From Streptomyces sp. MMG1121 (GTDB taxonomy: Bacteria; Actinomycetota; Actinomycetes; Streptomycetales; Streptomycetaceae): a stretch of DNA of 64,000 nucleotides. The notes below the pieces were generated by a model, which worked only from the letters and a program-made list of their open reading frames with translations, was not told where the DNA came from and did no database searches. A program made the translations under genes and the position numbers. Shown one piece after another: positions 16,089 to 25,286 of this stretch. Position 1 is the first letter of the stretch, and every line of letters starts with the position of its first letter. Where the stretch lies: NCBI RefSeq assembly GCF_001280015.1, contig NZ_LGDV01000226.1, positions 186,001-250,000 of the forward strand, given 5' to 3'.

Positions 16089-16583
16089 ATGGCCGATCGA
16101 TTCGTCACCGTCTCACTCGACAAGCGGGACGTGCACTGCACGGCCCGCCTCCTCACCGACCGCGCGCCCCTGACCTGCGAGGCGGTGTGGGAGGCGCTGC
16201 CCCTTTCGGGCGACGTCTACCACGCCAAATACGCCCGCAACGAGATCTACGCCCTCTTCCCGCCGTTCGCCTCCACCGAACCCCCACTGGAGAACCCGAC
16301 GGTCACCCCGATTCCCGGCGACCTCTGTTACTTCTCCTTCGCCGGCGCCGAACTGGGCACGAAGGCCTACGGCTACGACCGCGAGGTCCGTCCCGGCAGC
16401 ACGGTCGTCGACCTGGCCCTGTTCTACGAACGCAACAACCTGCTGCTCAACGGCGACGTCGGCTGGGTGCCGGGCATCGTCTGGGGCCAGGTGACCGAGG
16501 GCCTCGACGCGATGGCCGAGGCCTGCAACGACCTGTGGCGGACGGGGGCGGCGGGGGAGACGCTCAGCTTCCGGCGGGCGTGA
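16089..16583 (+). CDS. DUF3830 (cyclophilin-like) protein
   Basis: A 164-residue protein of the DUF3830 family, small beta-barrel proteins of cyclophilin-like fold with no established activity. FVTVSLDKRDVHCTARLL, GDVYHAKYARNEIY and GDLCYFSF follow the family pattern. It is transcribed divergently from ehuB and has no clear ribosome site, so it may be leaderless. Its last 20 bp overlap the convergent amidase gene. Family members occur beside amidases and Asp/Glu-racemase-like enzymes in catabolic clusters, which fits this location. The role is unknown. Confidence 0.8.
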   Translation: MADRFVTVSLDKRDVHCTARLLTDRAPLTCEAVWEALPLSGDVYHAKYARNEIYALFPPFASTEPPLENPTVTPIPGDLCYFSFAGAELGTKAYGYDREVRPGSTVVDLALFYERNNLLLNGDVGWVPGIVWGQVTEGLDAMAEACNDLWRTGAAGETLSFRRA

Positions 16584-17970
16584 CGCTCCCGGAGAGCGGG
16601 ACCCCCGCCTCGTACAGCGCGTGCGCCGCCCGCAGCACCAGATCGTCCCGGTGCCGGGCGGCGACGAGCTGCATTCCCACCGGCAGCCCGTCGCCGTCCG
16701 TCCCCACCGGGACGGTCGCCGCGGGCTGCTGGGTCAGGTTGAAGGGGTAGGTGAACGGCGTCCACCCGGTCCAGCGCCGGTGCGCCGAACCCGCCGGCAC
16801 CTCGGCGCCCGCCTCGAACGCCGTCACCGGCAGCGTCGGCGTCACCAGCAGGTCGTACGTCTCGTGGAAGCGCCCCATACGGCGGCCGAGGTCCATGCGG
16901 ACGTCCACCGCGGCCAGATAGTCCAGCGCGCCGTACCGGGCGCCCTGGGCGCAGATCTCCCGCAGCCCGGGATCCAGCAGCTGCCGCCGGTGCGGCGGGA
17001 AACGCTCGGTGAGCCGGGCCGCGCCGGTGAACCACAGGGTGTGGAACGCCTCCACCGGGTCGCTGAAGTCCGGGTCGGTCTCCTCGACGTACGCCCCGAG
17101 GTCGGCGAGCCGCGCCACCGTCCGCCGTACCGCCGCCGCGACCCGCGGCTGGACCGCCACCTGGCCGCCCAGCGTGGGTGAGTAGGCCACCCGCAGCCCC
17201 TTCACGCCCGCCTTCAGGGCCTCGGTGAAGGAGCCCGGCGCGGGCGGCAGGGCCGACCAGTCGCGCGGGTCGGGGCCGCCGATCACGTCGAGCAGCAGTG
17301 CCGCGTCGACCGCGTCCCGGGTCATCGGACCGGTGTGCGACAGCGTGCCGAACGGGCTCGCCGGATAGATCGGCACCCGGCCGTACGTCGGCTTCAGCCC
17401 GAAGATACCGCAGAACGCGGCCGGGATACGGATGCTGCCGCCGCCGTCCGTGCCCAGCGACAGCGGGCCCGCGCCGAGCGCGACGGCCGCCGCGCTGCCC
17501 CCGCTGGAGCCGCCCGCGGTGCGGGACGCATCGTGCGGGTTGCGGGTGATGCCCGACAGTGGGGAGTCCGTCACGCCCTTCCAGCCGAACTCGGGGGTCG
17601 TCGTCTTGCCGAGGAACACCGCGCCGTGCTCGCGCAGCCGGGCCACCGAGGGGGCGTCCTCGTGCCAACTCCCCTGCTGGGAAACGGTTGTGGAGCCGCG
17701 CAGGGTCGGGTGGCCGCGCATCAGCAGGATGTCCTTCACGGTCACCGGCACCCCGTCGAGCAGCCCGGCCGGTTCGCCGCGCCGCCAGCGCCGCTCCGAC
17801 TCCCGGGCCCGGGCGAGCGCGTCCTGTTCGGTGAGCCGGACGAACGCGTTCACCCGCGGCTGGGCCCGCCGGGCCCGCTCGAGGGCCTCCTCGGTCACCT
17901 CCACCGGACTGAACTCGCCCTTGCGGTAACCGTCGAGGAGCCGGACGGCGGTCAGGTCGGTGAGCTGCAT
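16564..17970 (-). CDS. Amidase-signature family amidohydrolase
   Basis: A 468-residue amidase that hydrolyses a carboxamide to acid plus ammonia. The Ser-cisSer-Lys triad is complete: Lys79 (VTVKD), Ser155 (TAGGSSGGS) and Ser179 in the GTDGGGSIRIP motif. Length and motifs resemble GatA, but there is no gatB or gatC nearby, so it is a catabolic enzyme. It is flanked by a D-2-hydroxyacid dehydrogenase on the same strand (15-bp gap) and faces the DUF3830 gene with a 20-bp overlap at the 3' ends. It probably acts on the compound imported by the ehu transporter or on one of its breakdown products. The substrate cannot be read from sequence. Confidence 0.88.
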   Translation of the reverse strand: MQLTDLTAVRLLDGYRKGEFSPVEVTEEALERARRAQPRVNAFVRLTEQDALARARESERRWRRGEPAGLLDGVPVTVKDILLMRGHPTLRGSTTVSQQGSWHEDAPSVARLREHGAVFLGKTTTPEFGWKGVTDSPLSGITRNPHDASRTAGGSSGGSAAAVALGAGPLSLGTDGGGSIRIPAAFCGIFGLKPTYGRVPIYPASPFGTLSHTGPMTRDAVDAALLLDVIGGPDPRDWSALPPAPGSFTEALKAGVKGLRVAYSPTLGGQVAVQPRVAAAVRRTVARLADLGAYVEETDPDFSDPVEAFHTLWFTGAARLTERFPPHRRQLLDPGLREICAQGARYGALDYLAAVDVRMDLGRRMGRFHETYDLLVTPTLPVTAFEAGAEVPAGSAHRRWTGWTPFTYPFNLTQQPAATVPVGTDGDGLPVGMQLVAARHRDDLVLRAAHALYEAGVPLSGSVTPAGS

Positions 17971-17985
17971 GCACCCTCCCAGGGG

Positions 17986-18939
17986 TCAGTGACCGGGCAC
18001 GTAACCACGTTTTTTGTCGACCACGTTCACCAGTGATCTGCCCGCTGCCCACCGCTCGTACAACTCCACGAACTGTTCGCCCAGTTCGTCCCGCCAGCCG
18101 ACCGTGTCGCCGCTCATGTGCGGGGAGACGATCAGCCCGGGCAGACCCCACAGCGGGCTGTCCTCGGGCAGGGGTTCGGTGGTGAACACGTCCAGCGCGG
18201 CGCCCGAGATCCAGCGCCGGGTCAGCGCCTGGGCGAGGGCGTCCTCGTCGACGAGCTGCCCGCGTCCGACGTTCACGAAGAACGCGGACGGCTGCATCAC
18301 GCCGAACCGGTGGGTGTCGAACATGCCGTGCGTCTGCTCGGTCAGCGGCGCGGCGGCGATCACCCAGTCAGCGCGGGAGATCAGCCGGTCCAGGTCGGCC
18401 GGGCCGTGGATGCCGGTCCGCGGGACCCGCCCGACCAGTGCCGTCGTCACGCCGAGAGCCTTCAGGGTGCGTACGATCGCCCGGCCGATCGGACCCGAGC
18501 CGACCACGCACGCGCGCGTGCCCGCCACCCGCCGGCTCTCCCGGTGCCGCCAGGCCCGCTCGCGCTGGTCCTCCAGCGTGCGCGGCAGGTCCTTGGCGAC
18601 CGCCAGCACGAGGGCCGCCACGTACTCGGCGATCGCCTGGTCGAAGATCCCGCGCGCGTTGGTCACCACCGTGTCCGACGCGGCCAGCTCCGGGCACATC
18701 AGATGGTCCACGCCCGCGCTCGCCGTGTGCACCCAGCGCGGCCGCGGGCCGTCCCCCGGCCAGGCCTCGCGCACCGCGTGCGAGGTGAAGTCCCAGACCA
18801 GCAGGACGTCCGCCCCGGGCAGCCGCTCGGCCAGGTGCGCGGCGTCCGTGCGTACGACCCGGGCGCGTCCGGTGAGGCGGCCGAGCCGGGGCGGCGGATC
18901 GGCGTCCAGAATCAGCAGGGTGGGGCGTGTCGGCGTCAT
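17986..18939 (-). CDS. D-2-hydroxyacid dehydrogenase, NAD(P)-dependent
   Basis: A 317-residue oxidoreductase interconverting a 2-keto acid and a D-2-hydroxy acid. The Rossmann motif GSGPIG (147-152) binds the cofactor. The catalytic set is visible as Arg in NVGRG, Glu in FTTEPLPED and His in SPHMSG. ATG 18939 follows GGGAGC at 8 nt; an ATG nine codons upstream has no ribosome site. It precedes the amidase on the same strand and is divergent from the two maleate-isomerase-like genes, with 129 bp between. It probably handles an oxo or hydroxy acid in the same pathway. Confidence 0.9.
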   Translation of the reverse strand: MTPTRPTLLILDADPPPRLGRLTGRARVVRTDAAHLAERLPGADVLLVWDFTSHAVREAWPGDGPRPRWVHTASAGVDHLMCPELAASDTVVTNARGIFDQAIAEYVAALVLAVAKDLPRTLEDQRERAWRHRESRRVAGTRACVVGSGPIGRAIVRTLKALGVTTALVGRVPRTGIHGPADLDRLISRADWVIAAAPLTEQTHGMFDTHRFGVMQPSAFFVNVGRGQLVDEDALAQALTRRWISGAALDVFTTEPLPEDSPLWGLPGLIVSPHMSGDTVGWRDELGEQFVELYERWAAGRSLVNVVDKKRGYVPGH

Positions 18940-19068
18940 GCGGGGCGGCTCCCGAGCGTCTGACATGCGCGGATTGACCACGCTCGCACCCGAACCTACC
19001 TTCGTCAACACGGGCGTACTCGCGATCCGTTGCCCACTCGTCCACTCAGTGTGAGGCCGGTGCCTGCC

Positions 19069-19863
19069 ATGGACGTTTCCTTTCTCGGCGGACCCCGCCC
19101 CCAGCGGGGTGTCGGCGTGGTGGCCCCCTTCGACTTCGCCCTCGACCGCGAGCTGTGGCGCTGGGTGCCCGACGAGGTGTCGCTGCATCTGACCCGCACC
19201 CCGTTCGTGCCGGTCGAGGTGAGCCTGGACCTGGCCCGGCTGGTCAGCGAGCACGAGACGCTCGGTGATGCGGTCCGCGCGCTGACCGCCGTCGCCCCCG
19301 AGGTCGTCGCCTACGCCTGTACCTCCGGCAGTTTCGTCGGCGGGATCGCCGGGGAGCGGGCGATGTGCGCGGCGATGAGCCTCGCCGGCGCCCCGCCCTC
19401 GGTGACGACGTCCGGGGCGCTGCTGGAGGCGCTGGCCGAGCTGGGCATCCGCCGGGTCGCGCTGGTCACGCCGTACACGGTCTCCGTGACCCGGGTGCTG
19501 GAGGAGTTCGTCGCCGAGGCCGGCGTCCAGGTCACCGGGTGCGCCTTCATGGGACTGACCCGGCACATCTGGCAGGTGCCGTACCGGGACGTCGTCGCCA
19601 TGGCCCGGCAGGCGGTCCGCCCCGGCAGCGCCGACGCGCTCTTCATCTCCTGCACCAATCTGCCGACCTACGACGTGATCCCCCAGCTGGAGGCGGAGCT
19701 GCGCATCCCGGTGCTGTCCGCCAACCAGGTCACGATGTGGGCGGCGCTGCGCCGGCTGGGTACTCGAGCGGTGGGGCCGTATCAGGCCCTGCTGGACGAG
19801 GCCGCGCGCGACTGGCCCGTACTGCCGGACGAAGAGCAGGAACACCAAGAAGGGGCGTCATGA
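19069..19863 (+). CDS. Maleate isomerase/Asp-Glu racemase-like protein, complete Cys pair
   Basis: A 264-residue member of the Asp/Glu racemase superfamily, nearest to maleate cis-trans isomerases, arylmalonate decarboxylase and the ectoine-cluster protein EutA. Both catalytic cysteines are present: Cys84 (YACTSGSF) and Cys195 (ISCTNLPT). These enzymes use the pair for cis-trans isomerisation or racemisation. ATG 19069 has only a distant GAGG; GTG 19060 is an alternative. The gene overlaps the next by 4 bp, so the two paralogues are coupled and may form a heteromer. It is divergent from the dehydrogenase gene. Confidence 0.85.
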   Translation: MDVSFLGGPRPQRGVGVVAPFDFALDRELWRWVPDEVSLHLTRTPFVPVEVSLDLARLVSEHETLGDAVRALTAVAPEVVAYACTSGSFVGGIAGERAMCAAMSLAGAPPSVTTSGALLEALAELGIRRVALVTPYTVSVTRVLEEFVAEAGVQVTGCAFMGLTRHIWQVPYRDVVAMARQAVRPGSADALFISCTNLPTYDVIPQLEAELRIPVLSANQVTMWAALRRLGTRAVGPYQALLDEAARDWPVLPDEEQEHQEGAS

Positions 19864-20591
19864 CCGCACTCGGATTCCTCTACCCCGGACACTCCGGCGA
19901 GGACGACTACCCGCGCATGGAACAGCTCCTCGGCAGCGATGTCCGGCTGGACCTGGTCCACACCGACATCGGCGAGGACGCGCACCGGGTGGACGCGCTG
20001 CGCGAGATGGGCTCGGAGCGGCGGCTCGCGGCGGGCGTGGCGGCGCTGCGGCTCACGGGCGTGGAGACGGTGGTGTGGGCGTGCACCAGCGGGAGTTTCG
20101 TGCACGGCTGGGAGGGCGCCCGGGACCAGGTGCGCACCCTGGCCCGGCTGGCCGGCATGCCCGCCTCCTCGACGTCGTTCGCCTTCGTGCACGCGGCCCG
20201 CGAGCTGGGCGTACGACGGGTCGCCGTCGGCGCGACCTACCCCGACGACGTGGCCGCGCTGTTCGCCGACTTCCTGCGGGCCGGCGGCCTGGAGGTGACC
20301 GGGGTGCGCCCGTCGGGGATCGTCACGGCGGCGGAGGTCGGCACCTGGGGCGAGGAGGAGGTGCTGGGGCTGGCCGGCGCCGCGGACGCCTCCGGCGCGG
20401 AGGCGGTGCTGTTGCCGGACACCGCGCTGCACACGGCCGCGTACGTCGGTCTGCTGGAGAAGGCCCTGGCCAAGCCGGTGCTCACGGCCAACCAAGTGAC
20501 CGTGTGGGAGGGGCTGAGGCTCGCCGACCGCCGGGTGAACGCTCCCGCGCTAGGCAGGCTGTTCACCCGGGAGCCGATCGTCCAGGTCTGA
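19860..20591 (+). CDS. Maleate isomerase-like paralogue lacking the second Cys
   Basis: A 243-residue paralogue of the preceding protein. The first active-site motif is intact (WACTSGSF, Cys75). At the position matching Cys195 of its neighbour it has LLPDTALHT, with Asp187 in place of Cys. The C-terminal NQVTVWEGLRLA matches NQVTMWAALRRL in the partner, which anchors the alignment. A two-Cys mechanism is therefore impossible here; it may be a one-Cys lyase/decarboxylase-type enzyme or a regulatory half of a heterodimer. The ATG overlaps the partner stop (ATGA). Confidence 0.83.
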   Translation: MTALGFLYPGHSGEDDYPRMEQLLGSDVRLDLVHTDIGEDAHRVDALREMGSERRLAAGVAALRLTGVETVVWACTSGSFVHGWEGARDQVRTLARLAGMPASSTSFAFVHAARELGVRRVAVGATYPDDVAALFADFLRAGGLEVTGVRPSGIVTAAEVGTWGEEEVLGLAGAADASGAEAVLLPDTALHTAAYVGLLEKALAKPVLTANQVTVWEGLRLADRRVNAPALGRLFTREPIVQV

Positions 20592-20685
20592 GCCCGGGCC
20601 GCCATGAACGCGCAGGAATAAGCGGGGACCGCCTCCTGTTATGGCTCGGACGGACAGCCCACGCCATGAACAGGAGGCCCACACC

Positions 20686-21774
20686 GTGTCGGCAGACGAG
20701 ATCCGGGGCACGACGCACGGCACCGCCCCCGTCCCCCTCTCCGTACTGGACCTGGTGACCGTCGGCGCGGGCAGTACCGCCGGCGACGCCCTGCGCACCA
20801 GCGTCGCGCTGTCCAAGCTCACGGAGGCCCGCGGCTTCCACCGGTACTGGGTCGCCGAGCACCACTCCATGCCGGGCGTCGCCTCCTCCTCGCCCGCCGT
20901 GATCCTCGCCCACCTCGCCGCCCACACCGACCGCATCCGGCTCGGCTCGGGCGGGGTGATGCTGCCCAATCACGCCCCGCTGGTGATCGCCGAGCAGTTC
21001 GGCACGCTGGAGGCGATGGCGCCGGGCCGGATCGACCTGGGCCTCGGCCGCGCGCCGGGCACGGACGGGGCCACGGCCGCGGCCCTGCGCCGCACCGACT
21101 CCCTGCACGAGGGCGCCGACGACTTCCCGCAGCAGCTCGCCGAGCTCACCCGCTTCCTGGACGACGACTTCCCCGACGGGCACCCCTACGGACGCATCCA
21201 CGCGATCCCCGGGCCGGTCCAGGCCACCGCCCCCGGTGGCGTGCAGTCCCCGCACCGGCCGCCCGTCTGGCTGCTCGGCTCCTCCGGCTTCAGTGCCCGG
21301 CTGGCCGGAACGCTGGGGCTGCCCTTCGCCTTCGCGCACCACTTCTCCGCGCAGAACACCATCCCGGCCCTCGACCTGTACCGGCAGACCTTCCGGCCCT
21401 CCGCGGTCCTGGACGAGCCCTACGCCCTCATCGGCGTCTCCACCCTCGCCACGGACGACGCGCGCGAGGCCCGCCGGCAGTCCCGGGCGCTGGCGCTGAA
21501 CATGCTCCGGCTGCGCACCGGCCGGCCCGGCCTCTTCCCCGACCCGGACGAGGCCGACCGGTACGAGTTCAGCCCGATGGAGGAGGAGTTCATCACCTCC
21601 TGGACGGCCAACATCGTGCACGGCACCGCCGACGAGGTCCGCTCCGGTCTGGACGACCTCCACAAGCGCACCGGCGCCGACGAGCTGATGCTCGTCTCCC
21701 ACGCCCACCGCGGCGAACTGCGCCTGCGCTCCTACGAGTTGATCGCCGACGCCTACGGCTTGCCGGCCGCGTAG
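20686..21774 (+). CDS. Luciferase-like (LLM class) flavin-dependent oxidoreductase
   Basis: A 362-residue TIM-barrel monooxygenase of the bacterial luciferase superfamily that uses reduced flavin (FMNH2 or F420). The family features are [10 protein letters not shown] at the first strand, [21 protein letters not shown], and [27 protein letters not shown] 20686 is chosen because AGGAGG lies 8 bp upstream; an in-frame ATG at 20641 lacks a ribosome site. It ends 22 bp inside the convergent cdgA gene. It is 94 bp after the maleate-isomerase pair and could be cotranscribed, but is also found alone in many genomes. The substrate is unknown. Confidence 0.85.
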   Translation: MSADEIRGTTHGTAPVPLSVLDLVTVGAGSTAGDALRTSVALSKLTEARGFHRYWVAEHHSMPGVASSSPAVILAHLAAHTDRIRLGSGGVMLPNHAPLVIAEQFGTLEAMAPGRIDLGLGRAPGTDGATAAALRRTDSLHEGADDFPQQLAELTRFLDDDFPDGHPYGRIHAIPGPVQATAPGGVQSPHRPPVWLLGSSGFSARLAGTLGLPFAFAHHFSAQNTIPALDLYRQTFRPSAVLDEPYALIGVSTLATDDAREARRQSRALALNMLRLRTGRPGLFPDPDEADRYEFSPMEEEFITSWTANIVHGTADEVRSGLDDLHKRTGADELMLVSHAHRGELRLRSYELIADAYGLPAA

Positions 21775-23564
21775 GTCGGCGAGCCGAGCAGCTCGGAGAT
21801 ACGATCCGGCGGCACCGGACGGGAGTACAGCCAGCCCTGTCCGGTGTCGCAGCCGATCCGGCGCAGCCGGGTGGCCTGGGCGGAGGTCTCCACGCACTCG
21901 GCGGTCACGGTGATGCCGAGCCGGTGGGCCAGCTGGATCATCGCCTCGACGATGACCTCGTCGGCGGGGTTGGGCGCGACGGCCGTGCCCTTGGCCGCCT
22001 CTTCGTACTGGAAGCCGCGTACGAAGGAGCCGTCCAGCTTCAGCGTCGAGACCGGCAGCCGGCTGAGGTAGGCCAGGTTGGAGTAGCCGGTGCCGAAGTC
22101 GTCGATGGCGATGCGCACGCCCATGTCGCTGAGCGCCTGCAGGGCCTGGAGCGGACGCCCCGCCGAGCCCATCACCGCCGACTCGGTCAGCTCCAGCTGG
22201 AGCAGATGCGGGGCGAGCCCGGTCTCGGCGAGCACCTCCGCCACGTCGGCCACCAGGTCGGAGTCCCACACCTGGCGTACGGCCACGTTGACGCTGACGA
22301 AGATGGGCGGCTCGCCGGGGTTGTCCAGCTGCCAGCGGCGGGCCTGCCGGCAGGCGGTGTTCAGCGCCCAGCGGCCGAGCTGCACGATGGAGCCGTCCTC
22401 CTCGGCCAGTCCGATGAACCGATTCGGCGTCAGCGTGCCGAACTGCGGGTGATGCCAGCGCACCAGCGCCTCGACCCCGGACAGGCTTCCGTCCTCCATG
22501 CCGATCAACGGCTGGTACTCGAGGACGAATTCACCGCGCTCGATGGCGGGGCGCAGGGTGGAGGACAGGGCCTGACGGGTCATCCGGTGCGCGTTGCGCT
22601 CGGGGTCGAACAGCGTCCAGCGGCCCTTGCCGTCGGCCTTCGCCCAGTACAGGGTCGTGTCGGCGGCCTGCATCAGTCCGGTGGCCGTCGTACCGGCCGC
22701 GTGGCGCTCGACGACCCCGATGGACGCGGTCAGCGACAGCCGCTGTCCGGCCAGGTCGAAGGGGGCCTCAAGGGCCTTGAGCGCCGACTCGGCGAGATCG
22801 GCGAGCTGTTCGGTGCCGGTGGAGTCCTCCACGAGCAGCGCGAACTCGTCGCCGCCGAGCCGGGCCACCAGGGGGGTGGCGGCGCGTGCGTAGCCCGCCT
22901 CGTCGGCGACCCGGGTCAGCCGCTCGGCCACGGACGCGAGCAGCCGGTCGCCGACGCGGTGGCCGAGGGTGTCGTTGACGGCCTTGAACCCGTCGAGGTC
23001 CAGATAGCACAGCCCGATCCGGCCGGTGCCGCTCTGCTCGTACGACTCCGCCTCCAGCGCGGCCGTGAGGCGCTCGAAGAACAGGGTGCGGTTGGGCAGC
23101 CGGGTCACCGGGTCGTGCATCTGCAAGTGCCGCAGCCGCGCCTGGAGTTCGCGGCGGGCGCTGATGTCGGCGACCGACAGCAGCACCCCGGGCTCCCCGC
23201 CGGTGAGCGGGGACACGGTGATCTGCACCCACACCGAGTGCCCCTCGGGGTGTTTGAGCCGGCGGGTGCAGCGCAGCCGGGCCTGCCGGCCGCGCAGGAC
23301 CTCGCGGTAGGCGTGCCAGCTGCGGGCGTCGGAGGCCAGGTCCACCAGATCGGCGGCGACCCGGCCGGTGAGGGTGTCCGCACAGGCGCCGAGCAGCTCC
23401 CCGAACGCCGCGTTGGCGCTGACGACGAGTCCCGCTCGGTCCACGACGGCCATGGCGTGCGGGGCGGCCGCGAAGACACGGTGGTAGGTGGTGTGGTCAC
23501 TGTCTGTAACGGCTGACCGGTCGAGGTCTGCCGCGGGCGTCGGCCCTTCGGACGTTCCGCTCAC
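21753..23564 (-). CDS. cdgA: PAS-GGDEF-EAL cyclic-di-GMP enzyme CdgA
   Basis: A 603-residue protein. A PAS domain (about 25-140) senses a signal. A GGDEF domain follows with an intact GGDEF motif (237-241, in [11 protein letters not shown]), then an EAL domain with EAL at 365-367 and [10 protein letters not shown] and AECVET downstream. Both synthesis and breakdown of c-di-GMP are therefore possible. Layout and position match S. coelicolor CdgA (SCO2817, from memory), a BldD target affecting development and antibiotic production. GTG 23564 has GGGAGC upstream. The 3' end overlaps the monooxygenase gene by 22 bp. The protein looks soluble, with no membrane helices. Confidence 0.92.
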   Translation of the reverse strand: MSGTSEGPTPAADLDRSAVTDSDHTTYHRVFAAAPHAMAVVDRAGLVVSANAAFGELLGACADTLTGRVAADLVDLASDARSWHAYREVLRGRQARLRCTRRLKHPEGHSVWVQITVSPLTGGEPGVLLSVADISARRELQARLRHLQMHDPVTRLPNRTLFFERLTAALEAESYEQSGTGRIGLCYLDLDGFKAVNDTLGHRVGDRLLASVAERLTRVADEAGYARAATPLVARLGGDEFALLVEDSTGTEQLADLAESALKALEAPFDLAGQRLSLTASIGVVERHAAGTTATGLMQAADTTLYWAKADGKGRWTLFDPERNAHRMTRQALSSTLRPAIERGEFVLEYQPLIGMEDGSLSGVEALVRWHHPQFGTLTPNRFIGLAEEDGSIVQLGRWALNTACRQARRWQLDNPGEPPIFVSVNVAVRQVWDSDLVADVAEVLAETGLAPHLLQLELTESAVMGSAGRPLQALQALSDMGVRIAIDDFGTGYSNLAYLSRLPVSTLKLDGSFVRGFQYEEAAKGTAVAPNPADEVIVEAMIQLAHRLGITVTAECVETSAQATRLRRIGCDTGQGWLYSRPVPPDRISELLGSPTYAAGKP

Positions 23565-23896
23565 CGCTCGCTCCCGCAGTGCACTCGATCGCTGTCCGTG
23601 CCGGAAAGTGTGCCGATCATAGAGGCTGGCCCCGGGCCCTTCCAGCCACTCCCCAGTGTCCCGGATCGGGCAGGGTTTCTGACAGATCGTTTCTGCCCGC
23701 ACCTGGGCGGGTTCTTCAAGCCCCCGACCAGTTGTGACGTTCCGTGAGTGTTTCGGGGTGTCGAGCGCCGGGGCGCGCCGGCGCGCGAAAAAAGCCCGCT
23801 CACCCTTCTGGTGCAGACAAATAGGGCATGTCATAAGAAACACCATCAATCTGGAATGCGGGTCCCGCGAACGCACCGCATCCGGAGGTCAAGTCC
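23565..23896. other. Divergent intergenic region cdgA / M6 protease
   Basis: A 332-bp region holding promoters for cdgA (leftward) and the secreted protease (rightward). It contains the candidate BldD site at 23735. AT-richer stretches (CATAAGAAACACCATCAAT near 23829) lie before the protease. No coding frame is convincing. Confidence 0.5.
23735..23747 (-). promoter_or_regulatory. Candidate BldD box upstream of cdgA
   Basis: TGACGTTCCGTGA matches 11 of 13 positions of the BldD consensus TNACNCWGNGTNA, with both outer half-sites intact and the mismatches in the centre. It lies about 170 bp before the cdgA start. The known regulation of cdgA by BldD supports it, but the match alone is weak. Confidence 0.35.
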
Positions 23897-25150
23897 GTGC
23901 CCAAGCTGCGCAGCACCGCCGCCGTGTGCACCACGCTGTCGGCGCTCGCCGCCACCTCGATCCTCAGCCGCCCCTCGGTCGCCGAGCCCTTCTCCACCAC
24001 CCCCTGCGCGCTGCACCGGACCGACGCCCACCACTCGGAGGGGGTGGACACGTGGAACCCGGACTACACCCGCCCGACCGGCACCCTCGACGCCGTACTG
24101 GTCTATCTGTCCTTCCCGGACGCCACCCCGCGCGTCACGCCCGCCGAGCTGACCGCTGACCACTTCCCGGCCACCACCCGCTACTTCGAGCAGGCCTCCT
24201 ACGGCCGCTTCACCCTGCGCCCGCACCCGCTGAACCACTGGCTGCGCATGCCGAAGCCCTCCACGGCGTACGCCATGAAGCGCGACTGGGGTGCCGAGGA
24301 CCGCGCCACCTATCTGCGGGACGCGTTCGCGGTGGCCGATCCGGAGGTGGACTTCTCCCGCTACCGGGTCGTGTACTTCGTCGCCGACCCGGACGCGCCG
24401 GGCGTCGACTCGGACGCCACGAAGGTCGTGAACCTCGACACCCCGGCACACGTGGACGGCACGGACGTCCGCCGGGTCGTCACGGTCTTCGAGAAGCACC
24501 CGCCGGACCGGCTGGTTCTCGCCCACGAGACCGGCCATGTCTTCGACCTGCCCGACCTCTACCACCGCCCGGACGACGGCAAGGGCGACTGGGACACCTA
24601 CGTCGGCGACTGGGATCTGATGGGCAGCCAGTTCGGCCTCTCGCCCGACCTGTTCGCCTGGCACAAGTGGAGACTGGGCTGGCTGGACCGGCGTCAGGTG
24701 GTGTGTGTGCGCGGCGCCGGGGCGACCCGGCTGACCCTGGAGCCGCTGGAGGCCGGCCCGGGCGTCCCGCTGCAGGTCACGGCGGGCGCCCCGGCCTTCG
24801 GCCTCGGGCACGGAGTGAAGCTGGCGGTCGTGCGCACCGGCCCGGACGGCGTCCTGGCCTTCGAGGCGCGCGGTGCGGCCGGCAACGACCGGGCCACCTG
24901 CCGACAGGGTGTGCTGGTGTACCGGATCAAGGGCGGCGCGGAGTCCGGCGGCGGCCCGGTGGAGGTCGTGGACGCCCATCCGAACACCGAGGCCTGCTGG
25001 GAGAACTCGGTCTACCCGCCCCTCGCGGACGCCCCGGTCGCCCTTGGCGAGAGCTTCACCGTGCCCGGGGACGGCGTGAAGGTGGAGGTGGAGGACCGGA
25101 CGGCGTCGGGGGCGTGGACGGTGAAGATCACACCGGGGGTGCAGGGCTGA
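23897..25150 (+). CDS. Secreted M6-family (immune inhibitor A-like) metalloprotease
   Basis: A 417-residue exported protein with a signal peptide (about 1-29, cleavage near SVAEP). The zinc motif HETGH (210-214) is followed by FDLPDLY, as in M6 proteases. YFEQASYGRFTL is another family element. A C-terminal beta-rich region (about 290-417) has two cysteines that may pair. GTG 23897 follows GGAGG by 8 bp. Single-gene unit; tRNA-Lys copy 3 and its terminator come next on the opposite strand. It probably degrades extracellular protein. Confidence 0.88.
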   Translation: MPKLRSTAAVCTTLSALAATSILSRPSVAEPFSTTPCALHRTDAHHSEGVDTWNPDYTRPTGTLDAVLVYLSFPDATPRVTPAELTADHFPATTRYFEQASYGRFTLRPHPLNHWLRMPKPSTAYAMKRDWGAEDRATYLRDAFAVADPEVDFSRYRVVYFVADPDAPGVDSDATKVVNLDTPAHVDGTDVRRVVTVFEKHPPDRLVLAHETGHVFDLPDLYHRPDDGKGDWDTYVGDWDLMGSQFGLSPDLFAWHKWRLGWLDRRQVVCVRGAGATRLTLEPLEAGPGVPLQVTAGAPAFGLGHGVKLAVVRTGPDGVLAFEARGAAGNDRATCRQGVLVYRIKGGAESGGGPVEVVDAHPNTEACWENSVYPPLADAPVALGESFTVPGDGVKVEVEDRTASGAWTVKITPGVQG

Positions 25151-25226
25151 CCTCCCGGGCAACGGCCCGTCGCGTCAACTCCCCGCGTCGCCGCCAGCAG
25201 TCGTGGAGGTCGTGCGCTCTCTCACC

Positions 25227-25268
25227 AAAAAAGCCTGGGGCTTCTCACGGGAGTGAGAAGCCCCAGGC
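25227..25268 (-). terminator. Strong intrinsic terminator of tRNA-Lys copy 3
   Basis: A perfect 16-bp stem (GCCTGGGGCTTCTCAC / GTGAGAAGCCCCAGGC), 4-base loop, and a run of six T on the minus strand. This is the most canonical Rho-independent terminator in the window. It may also stop plus-strand protease transcripts. Confidence 0.9.
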
Positions 25269-25286
25269 CAAGGTGCTGCTTGTCTG

